In this document: positions 55,830 to 64,000 of the stretch, one piece after another | Position numbering within the stretch: position 1 is the stretch's first letter | Layout of the letters: each line of letters opens with the position of its first letter | From: Lampris incognitus | Taxonomy: Eukaryota > Chordata > Actinopteri > Lampriformes > Lampridae | Direction of reading: 5' to 3' | Length of the DNA: 64,000 bases | Assembly (NCBI RefSeq): GCF_029633865.1 | Contig: NC_079214.1 | Location: 24,820,873 to 24,884,872, forward strand | Translations under genes and position numbers: made by a program | The notes under the pieces: generated by a model | Seen by the model: only the letters and a program-made list of their open reading frames with translations | Told to the model about the DNA's origin: nothing | The model's database searches: none

Positions 55830-57142
55830 AATTTTTTTTCACCATTAATTCACAAACACCACTATCATTGGTATCATCATTAAAGAACACAACCAATTAA
55901 AACGTACTGTTTCAGATTTGGTGGATTTAAGTTATCACACATTACTGGGAGGGAAATTTAATTTAGATTTATCAAAAACTGTAGAAAAATGAAAAATATT
56001 TGGACTTTTAGATAAATTGCTGGCACTGTTATTTAATTAAGCTATCTAGAGCTGTTATCAGAGCATTTAACCATCACAGTAAAACAGTAAGTAATAGACT
56101 TTGTTTGTTAAGGTGTTAACTAAAACGTAAAGAAATTATTGGAGTGCTTCAAATAGTTAAAGGATTGCCTATCTGCAGATAGTAAATATAGGGGGTTTAT
56201 GCCATTCTTTTCAAATGCAATCCTAAATGTTACCCTGAACAAGTTTTGTGCCATTCTACTCCAGACCTGCTGAATTTCATTATAATTGTCTTTTTGTGTT
56301 AAGTAGTTCAAGTAGTACAAAGCTATGAAAAAATATATCAGTGTAAAGGCACAAGAGAGACTTGCTCGACAGTCACAACACCACTATACTAAACCACAAA
56401 AAGTCTCAAAGAGCTGGCTCAGGGGTAAGGAACTCTTGTTCTAAGACAGCAGAAGCTGCAAAGTTCTGAGCTTTATAAGGCTGTGATTTTGCTCAGAAAT
56501 ACAAAGTAGTGTCTTTGCAGGAGAACTTCTGCAACACTGCAGTCAGTAATGGATGAGTCCCAATTTGCTTTTTTTTTTTTTTGCCAAACAACCAGTACAC
56601 TTCTTTTGTGACTGACTTTTCCTGATGCTATTTTTAACCAATATGGACAACAACAACAAAAAGAAAAAGAAAGCGATGTAATCGATACATCATTGAGCAG
56701 TTTCTTTGCACAAACTATGCAGGTATCTTGGCTTCCAAGAACAGTAGTTGCCCACCCCTAGGCCAGCATTATTTAAGAACTTGGCCTGCCAAGTCTCGCC
56801 ACAAGAGGACACTCTAGTTTCAACAAAAGGAGGACGCGGCACTGCAAACTGTTGGACACAGCAAAGAGTTCTCTATGTCTCCATTTTCCATTCACCAAAC
56901 ACTATGAGTCAAATCCAGCATAATCCCATGTAAATAGTGTACTGTGGGGGTGTTTTGAAGGATAGCTGAACTAAATGTATCTACCCCTGAGTATTACGAT
57001 AGAGAACTGGTCTTATTAGCAGTATGGCAAATTGCTCTGATTACATATCAAGTTGTATTTCTTAAATTTGGGCAGGCTGTCTCCTTAAAGCTTTCAAAAA
57101 TGTGTAGTTGCTTTACAGTTAAAAAAGGGCACTTAGTTTGGC

Positions 57143-57216
57143 CCTTGCTGTAAAGCCCCCTGAGGCAGATTTGTAATTTGTGATATTGGGCTATACAAAT
57201 AAAACTGACTTGTAAA
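57143..57216 (+). mobile_element. L2 LINE 3' tail fragment in the uaca 3' UTR
   Basis: CTTGCTGTAAAGCCCCCTGA and AATTTGTGATATTGGGC followed by AATAAAACTGACTTG match the 3' end of the L2 at 45927. It is antisense to uaca. Confidence 0.75.
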
Positions 57217-57911
57217 CTGAAAAAGTATGATTGAACTGATCATTGAGGACTGAAATGATCCAACTTGACTAAATTCTAACACTTGGTAGAAGCCTGAACA
57301 AAATAGGACAAAAAAAGACATGGTAGGTGAATTGAGTGGGAATGTGAACATAGTCTTCTAACCTCAACCCTCATATCCACCTCACTTCTCAGATGAACAT
57401 CTCTACATCTCTAGAGTGGGTGACCAAAAAGGGTACCTAAACATGGAAAACGTCTCCCACATTCTTGCAACATACTTGATCAATAAAGCCATGCAGAGAT
57501 TTACCTTGTTTTCTTAGACAGAAAAATATGTATGACGTGTTACAATACAATGTCACAATTTCATCAAAGCGACGTACATCTTGAGAGTTAAGACAACACA
57601 AGCAAGGCAAGAATCTAGTCAGGAGACAATAGCATCTTACTCATATCCAACTATGAAGATGATCCTGTACTTGATCAAGTCAAAATGATTTGGAAAGGAG
57701 TAATCACTTAGTCCTCCATTTGCTTTGACATTTTCCCTAAAATAGTTTAAATCAGTATCACTAACCTTCTGGTAATTACACATGTTTTAGATCTGCAGAA
57801 ACAAACGTACACGGCACCCACAGGGGCCACAGCGGAGAGGCTCTGTAACGAGGCATGGGAGAATGCTGGATTTGAGGCAGCAGCTAGCACCGTGTTTTGC
57901 CAGGGGTCACT

Positions 57912-57983
57912 TTAACACACAAACTCCTGTCTCATGCGGATGATCTGAAGTAAGGCAGCTTGGACATCCTCATCCATGTGACC
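57912..57983 (-). CDS. uaca: uaca last coding exon
   Basis: After a CTCCTAG acceptor it reads GHMDEDVQAALLQIIRMRQE then FVC and a TAA stop at 57914-57912. The GHMDEDVQ.ALLQII end is the conserved C-terminus of UACA and, in a related form, RAI14. The 72-bp exon is in phase with the exon ending at 58531. Confidence 0.85.
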   Translation of the reverse strand, partial: GHMDEDVQAALLQIIRMRQEFVC

Positions 57984-58530
57984 CTAGGAGAGAAGGGGGG
58001 AAATTTAATCAATTTGTGCGATACTTCACAACACGGAACAGCCAGTGAGTTTTTCGCTGGATAAACCATCAGAAACAATGTGCTTCAGATGGTTTATCCA
58101 GATTATTTTAAACTTTTTTTTCCAAAATTGTCATTAATGCTGTTGTGTTGTCAGGATTTTTGACATACCACACATTAACAGGCTAATAATGAATGGGATT
58201 TGAATCCAGCAGTGAAAAAGGTCCACCATTTGATATAATTACTAATACTAACACTGTCATTCATACATACATAATGATACAATCATACATTAATACATAC
58301 ATACATTCATATATAATGTCATGTTATTCATCATTCTTCAACAAAACCAAAAATAAGACTGTTAGATGTTTGCATATGAAAATTAAGACTATATATGCTT
58401 GTACATCTAGATGTGATGTCATTCTAAACTTTTTCTCCACAACAAAGTGCCAGTAGTTAAAATGCTCAATTTACATTGTACTTCAAAGTGACAGTTTTTG
58501 GCTTGGATCTAAAACACAACAGAGACTTAC
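57984..58530 (-). other. uaca intron
   Basis: Bounded by a GTAAGT donor at 58530 and a TAG acceptor at 57984. It contains CATA-rich simple sequence near 58255-58320 and no other feature. Confidence 0.75.
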
Positions 58531-58596
58531 TTGTGCCGCGCTGAGAAGATGAGTGCGATAGATTGAAACCACATCCCTGTGTTGCCTCTCAGCATC
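58531..58596 (-). CDS. uaca: uaca penultimate coding exon
   Basis: 66 bp, 22 codons in phase 0: DAERQHRDVVSIYRTHLL then SAAQ. It has a TAAG acceptor and a GTAAGT donor. The IYRTHLLSAAQ motif continues directly into GHMDEDVQ of the last exon, a junction conserved in UACA/RAI14. Confidence 0.85.
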
Positions 58597-59324
58597 CTTA
58601 TGGAGGAAGATGAAAGGAGGGAGACAAGTACAGGGGGAAAGCATGGGAAACATGATGAGGAGGGGGTTATAGGTTTTTGCATCTCTTACTGAAAACTGGA
58701 CAATACTATGTCGACGTGGCAGAGGCTTTGAATGGACTCATTCTGGCTCTGCTTTAATAACTCGTTTTCTAGTTTCACCTGAATCTCGGGGCAAAACACA
58801 GCCTTTATATTCCTGAAATTTGTCAACATCTCATGTAAAGAAATAGAGATGGTGAGCTTTATATCTTGGTGCAGTCCACTCTCGATTTGAGTGTTATGTG
58901 CTTTTTGATGGTGATGCACCATTTTTTCTTTTATCTGGTCTTGCAACACAAATTTAACTTCTGGAGATGGTAAAAGATTGGTTTGGTTTCCTATTCTCCC
59001 AAGTTAATAAAAAAAACTCTATAGTGGGGTCACCATTAAAAAAATAAACCTGTTTTGTTAAGTTCTACGCATTTAACAAGTTCATGGACTAGAAACTGAG
59101 GATACTTTTTTACTGTTTTACAGTAGCATTAGGAAATAATGAATACTCATTCTCACTCATACTAGTTTAAGAGAATACCATAAAAATAATTGATATATGG
59201 GTTTGCCCCCAGTTAGCGAACTTCCCACATTAGTCTTTTGACAGTAATTGAATGTAAAATATATGTCCCTGTGCTCCTCCTACAAGGGACCTAAAAATAA
59301 AGTATATAAATTGTGTCCACTCAC

Positions 59325-59477
59325 AGCCAGCTGTTGCTGTAGGCTCTTGATCTGGGCTTGAAGTGTGTCAATATGCTGTGCCTGTCTCTTGTTGGGCGCA
59401 TTGCCTGCGTATGCCAGCTGGGACAGACCTTTCAGAGCCTGCCTCAATCCCTCAACGTCTGTTAGCAACTCTGTGAT
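59325..59477 (-). CDS. uaca: uaca coding exon (51 codons)
   Basis: Follows a GTGTCCCAG acceptor and ends at a GTGAGT donor. It reads ITELLTDVEGLRQALKGLSQ, LAYAGNAPNKRQAQHIDTLQ and AQIKSLQQQLA. This is the end of the coiled coil, with the GLSQLAY..PNKRQ segment typical of this family. Introns on both sides (58597-59324 and 59478-59805) show no other feature. Confidence 0.85.
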
Positions 59478-59805
59478 CTGGGACACACAAACATAAAATG
59501 GAGCTGTTATTGCTTTGGTGGTTGATGAAGCAGCAAAAAGTGTGCATTAACATTATTATGTTTAATGTTAACTATGAAACTACATTATATATCATTAAAT
59601 AAAGTAGTGAAATAGTCAAGTTACTCAAAATAGGCTGCTGATACAAAATATATAAATATCTATCCAACCTATCTGGTTTGTTCATCTCTCCTATTGACAA
59701 ACATGCAAACTGCCTCTTAAAATAGTTACAACAATTACATTTAATCCCATTTATGTTACTGAGAATTATTTAGAATTCAATTCCAAGACTACAAATCCTT
59801 CTTAC

Positions 59806-62511
59806 CTTTTTGTCTTTGACTTCAGTCTGCTCAGCAGATGTCTGGATCCTTCTCTGAAGATCACCAATAGTGCTGAGTGATTCGTCGTACCTCTTCTTCA
59901 GCTCCCTGATTTCCCTTTCCACAGCATGGCCTTTCTCTTGCACAGTCTCCATCTCTGTTCTCGTCCTGTCTTCACCCTCCCGAGCCTGGGCTGCCTCCCT
60001 GTGGAGCTCTTTACACTGTTCTGCAAGGTTCAGGAGCCTGTCACTCAGGCTGGCAACCTCATCTTTCAGGTGTTGATTGTCAGTCTTTAGATGGCTCATT
60101 TGGTCTTCCTTATCACGAAGCTCCTCAAGAGCCTGGGTGGCTTGCAGGAGCTCAGACTGCAGGGCAGATACATCCTCAGCCCTCTGGGCACTACACTCCT
60201 CTTCCTCGCTGAGGGCCAGATGTAGTTTAGCCACTTCAGCCTCTAGAGCTTCTTTGGCCTCAGTGTGTTGTTGGAGGATGGCAGCTTGATCTCCATAGCG
60301 TCCCTGGAGCTCCTTCTGCAAGGAACAGACCTTCTGGGCTTCTACTTGTTGAGCCTCTTTTGCTTTGTGGCACTCGGCTTCAGCTTGCTCTGTGGTGTTT
60401 TGGAGGTTTCTGTGCTCAGCCTCATACTTCTCTAGCTTAGCCAACTGTGATTCCAGTTGTTGTTGGAGACCCTGGATCTTAGTGTTGCCCAAGACATTGT
60501 GCTCTTTAAGTTCATCCCTCTGCTCATTTACTTCCTTGTACTGCTGCTCTAGATTTACCAGCTTCAGAATGAGTTCCTCTATTTTGCCCTTGTACTCTTC
60601 TTCCATACCCTTTTGCTTTTCACTGGTAACAAAGGCAGCTTCTAGTCTTTTCTGAATGGACACCATCTCCATGTTTAGTTTTTCTTTCTCCCGTTTGTTG
60701 TGCTCTCCCACCAATTTCTCTTGACTGTACTTTTCTTCCAGTTCTAATAACTTTGCTGTCAAGTCCTTAAGTTTGACTTCATAAGCGTTTTCCCTCTCTG
60801 CAATGGCTGTCAAAGGGATAAACTTAGACCGGATAGCCTCCTGTATGGTGTCAAGTTCTTTCTTCTGGGCCTCCAATTCTTGGTTAAGCTTCACGGTTTC
60901 CTCCTGAGCCAGTGCATACTTTTCTGATGCGTCATTTGCTCTGCTCTCTGCCTTGACCACAGAAGCACTCAACTTTACCTTGACAGCTTCATGGTCTTTA
61001 AGGCTAACATAGTCTGTTTTCATTTCGGTCAAAACCTTCTCCAACTTTTCTTGCAACTTATCACTTCCATCTTTCACATTTCTCAACTCTGTCCCACTTT
61101 CTTTTTCCTTAGTCTCCAACTTAAATATCTCAGCTTTGGCATTCTCTAAAGCAGCAGCCAGCTCCATCTTTACTTGCTCATGCTGGTGCCTGGGCACATA
61201 CTCTTCCTCTATCCTCTTGTTCAAGGACTCAGTCTGTGCAGTGAGTTGTGCAATCTTTCTCTCTCCTTCTTCACACCTCTTTTGCAGAAGATCTAGCTCC
61301 TTCACTAGGTCAGCATTTTGAGACACGAGGTTGCCCATTTCATTTTGGCGTTTTTCATTGCCACTTTGAAGACTGGTGATGTTTTCAAGTAGTGGGGTCC
61401 TCTCATTTTGAAGCTGCTGGACCTGTGCTTCTGCTTTTCCATACCTTTCACTGGCTTCAACTAGCTTGTCCTCCAGTTCCTCCATGGCCTTGATCATATT
61501 ACTTTTAGTTTCTTCGTGGTCTTTCAGGGATATAAAGTCTGCCTCGATTCTGCTGTTGAGTTCATCTACTTGCTCCCGTAGTATCTCTCTTTCTTCCTCA
61601 ATTTCCTCAACATCGTGGATTAGTGCCTGGCTTTTGGCAGTTACATCTGTCAGTCTCCTTTTCAATGATGCATTCTGCTCCTCTAGTGCTGCCCTAATTC
61701 GCTGGTGTTCCTCTGAAGATACTGTACCTTTCCCTCCATGGGATGACCAGTGGTCCAGTTCCCGGTGGAGCTCTGCAACCTCCTCCAGAACACGATCGTA
61801 GTCTTCCCTCAGCTCAGTAAGTTGCCGTTCCTTCTCATCCACAGCATTGGTCAGCAGGTTCTTCATGTTGTCAAACTTCTCAGCTGACACCACATTGCCA
61901 TGTTTAGCAGGGGCCTCATTCCTCTGGGTTTCCATTTCTAACAGGGCTTCAGCCAGTTGATCTCTCTCTGCTGTTAGAGCTCTCATCTCCTGACCTAACC
62001 TTTCTGTTTCAGCTGCTAACTGGCCTTCGCTGCTCTTGTACTCCTCCAAGGCCTTCTCGCTCTGCTTGAGACGGTTTCGAACACGACCCACTTCTGCTGA
62101 AGCTCCTTCATACTTAGTTTTGATATCTTGGAGTTGGGCACGGAGTTCTTCAGCACCCTGGCCTCCCAAGTGCTCCTTGACTGCTACCACATGGGCTTGC
62201 AGTTGCTTGACCTTACACTCAGAATCAAGCATCCGCTTCTGGACATTCCTCAGGGCATCCTCCAATTCCTGAATCTGCTGATCAGCCTGTTTCTGGATGG
62301 TGACTCTATTTTGGGCCAGTTCTTGGCACTCTTGATTCTTGCGTGTCAGGGCAGACTGAAGCCGGATAGTCTCATCCTCAGCATCCTGTTGCCTTCTCCT
62401 CACTGCATCAAGCTCATGTCGAAGGGCCTCTACTTCACCAGTTTGATCCCAGCCTACACTAGCCTTGGAGAGCTCTAGTGGTCTGGACTGGGACCGCGAT
62501 GGGCTGGGATT
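59806..62511 (-). CDS. uaca: uaca large coiled-coil exon (902 codons)
   Basis: A 2706-bp exon in phase 0, from a CCTCAG acceptor (62512) to a GTAAGA donor (59805). It encodes an almost unbroken coiled coil beginning NPSPSRSQSRPLELSKASVG. UACA (nucling) is an ankyrin/coiled-coil protein linked in mammals to Apaf-1 and stress-induced apoptosis. The ankyrin repeats lie beyond the right edge. The C-terminal part in this window totals about 1025 residues, longer than the ~980 of all RAI14 as I recall it, which favours UACA over its relative. A hydrophobic entry motif of the FISLKDHE/YVSLKDHE type recurs at residues 207, 263, 326, 438, 501, 564, 627 and, weakly, 690 of the exon. No stops or frameshifts. 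Confidence 0.8.
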
Positions 62512-63134
62512 CTGAGGCACACACAGAGAGTGGAAATAATATATAATAAATAATATTGGCAATATGTACAGTGTTACATCATGCCAATAAAGCCATTTGA
62601 ATTGGATAATATATATTTTATGAATACAAATACACACACGCTTTTAATCCACACTGTATGGCGAAAAAATTGAATAGGTGAAAGAAGACCAGTCCTTGCA
62701 TTTGTGAAGGGAGTTACCTTTTCATTGTCTAATTATTGTTTCACAAAAAATCCTGCAGTGGTCACTTAAGCTTTATGATGGTTTTGAGATCAAAGAAAAC
62801 CTAAAAATAGGCTTAGCACAATTTATCTTTATATTAAAGTTCAGTATGACTTTTTCAATGTTTTATCCTGATTCTGCCCTACAGCCGTTGTAGCTTACAC
62901 ATTATAAACCTTTTTTTGCTAAAGGGCAAAGAGGATATATATTTTTAAATTATAAAATGAGAATTTCAGCAGCTTACTGTCTCCTCATCGCTGTCATAAG
63001 CCAATTGCCTTTGCCATAGGCTGCCTATACTGGAACAGCTAACACTTACATTACAGTAACAATGTAACCTTGGCATTTGCAAACCACACATACTACGAGT
63101 ATACAATAATACTGTCCCTGAGAACGAAGCATAC
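62512..63134 (-). other. uaca intron
   Basis: Intron between the 50-bp exon and the large exon, with a GTATGC donor at 63134 and a GCCTCAG acceptor at 62512. Nothing else is seen in it. Confidence 0.7.
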
Positions 63135-63184
63135 CTGAGCAGAATCCAAGCTTTGTGACTGCTTGACCAAATTGTTTTCTTTTC
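63135..63184 (-). CDS. uaca: uaca small coding exon (50 bp)
   Basis: Acceptor TTTAACAG, donor GTATGC. With two bases completing a split glycine codon it reads KENNLVKQSQSLDSAQ, then continues into NPSPSRSQ of the large exon with the frame preserved. Confidence 0.7.
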
Positions 63185-63308
63185 CTGTTAAAGAGGCAAG
63201 GCACATAACATCATTGTTATAACTATTTTGTCTCTACTGAGGGCATTTTTTTTCTACATGTTGTCCAGCTTTGTATAGAACTGATAAAAGTAACTGAACA
63301 CAACCCAC

Positions 63309-63339
63309 CTTTGATTACAGACTGTCCAGAGTAGTCCCC
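63309..63339 (-). CDS. uaca: uaca small coding exon (31 bp)
   Basis: Acceptor CTTTACAG, donor GTGGGT. Reads GDYSGQSVIK plus one base that pairs with the next exon to make glycine. The exon is very short, but splice sites and phase agree on both sides. Further upstream exons should lie beyond 64000. Confidence 0.6.
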
Positions 63340-64000
63340 CTGTAAAGACATTGGGATTCATAATTTTACTGTGAAATCCTTTATATTCAAAACTACTGAG
63401 CTTAAAACATCTCTGTAGCAACATACACTAAGGCTCTGAGTGGCTGATTTAAAACAGGCATATATTTCCAGGTAAATCCAGAGATACATTGAGAAAGTTA
63501 ATATTACCAAGACATGGACTAAATAGGGGTATGATTTGGGCATGGTATCAAAAATAAATAATTTTGAAATAATAAGTATGTTTTGTGTGGGTTAGCAGAT
63601 TCTCCAAATGGAATTTTTTTTGCAGTCTGTATCTCCAATAATCACTTTCAATTCTAAGACATTTGACAGGACCTAGCTAGCTCACAGATGTCCTGATGAC
63701 AGCGAAAGGTAGTCATATACAGTGAAGATTTGCAATTTTTCCACTAGCAACTACAGCAGGCTGAGCTAGCATGGGAGAATGAATAGTTTAAGGGCATTAT
63801 TCTTTGATCTTAGCTCTAGTTGTGTTTACATATGCCAAAAGGTTGTGTTTCATCTGACCCCCTCCCCCAGAGTTTTCCAACATTAGTAAAAGTAGGGGGA
63901 AAAAAGTTGAACAAGCTTTTGATAAATAATGTAGACTGGCCATCTGTCTTGGTTAAAGGTAAATTTGCTGATTTTAAACCTTATCTCTGCTATCTGCAAC
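63340..64000 (-). other. uaca intron continuing off the window
   Basis: No further exon could be recognised between 63340 and the window edge. Confidence 0.5.

Larger units (their letters stand above)
55800..57911 (-). other. uaca: probable uaca 3' untranslated region
   Basis: This follows the uaca stop codon on the minus strand and has no gene of its own. The first strong AATAAA on this strand that I noticed is at 55829-55824, which would give a 3' UTR of about 2.1 kb. A short inverted L2 tail lies inside (57143-57216). Extent is inferred. Confidence 0.45.

Noticed and set aside
59870..62478. Plus-strand open frames across the large uaca exon
   Set aside because: They are antisense shadows of the long minus-strand coiled coil, rich in Ser/Leu/Cys with no family resemblance.

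Overview
The window looks like teleost fish nuclear DNA. It holds the 3' half of one ordinary vertebrate gene, a uaca-type ankyrin/coiled-coil gene on the minus strand at the right end. The other ~55 kb is packed with element families typical of fish: hAT and Tc1/mariner DNA transposons, L1, L2, Rex1 and RTE LINEs, Ty3/gypsy, a Penelope-like remnant and several tRNA-derived SINEs. Nothing suggests a bacterial, viral or organellar origin. No rRNA gene, genuine tRNA gene or CRISPR array was seen.

Region 1 (1-20350) is a nest of insertions. The oldest layer is a minus-strand L1 whose ORF1 and ORF2 can be followed from about 20350 down to 4958. It was broken by (i) a DNA-transposon-like insert at about 15872-19819, itself hit by a full-length RTE LINE (16343-19611); (ii) a plus-strand L1 derivative that has ORF1 but no ORF2 (6664-13301), itself hit by a hAT element (7112-10797) and a fold-back Tc1-like element (12091-13287); (iii) two SINEs (5118-5533 and 5556-5932); and (iv) a hAT-like fragment whose exon was split by another hAT (474-4893). 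Most of these boundaries are supported by target-site duplications that I read directly.

Region 2 (20350-28651) has a 613-bp terminal-inverted-repeat element and two decayed minus-strand copies (22387-23731 and 26361-28239) of an unnamed fish repeat gene. Its core resembles the XPG/FEN1 nuclease fold. The second copy lies between ~270-bp terminal inverted repeats with a 3-bp duplication, so the family appears to be a DNA transposon gene, perhaps Academ-like.

Region 3 (28818-44050) holds a decayed Ty3/gypsy element, a GC-rich tandem array of a tRNA-like SINE, a nearly full-length Rex1-type LINE, more SINEs and a Penelope-like 3' remnant. Region 4 (44786-49096) is a hAT deletion derivative with a perfect 8-bp duplication, split by a large 5'-truncated L2 LINE.

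Region 5 (49105-64000) is much cleaner. After ~6.7 kb of mostly unique DNA come the likely 3' UTR and the last six coding exons of uaca. The largest exon encodes 902 residues of coiled coil with a spacing I did not expect: a recurring motif separated by exact multiples of seven residues, mostly 63. All element genes are broken by stops or frameshifts; only the uaca exons read cleanly through plausible splice sites.
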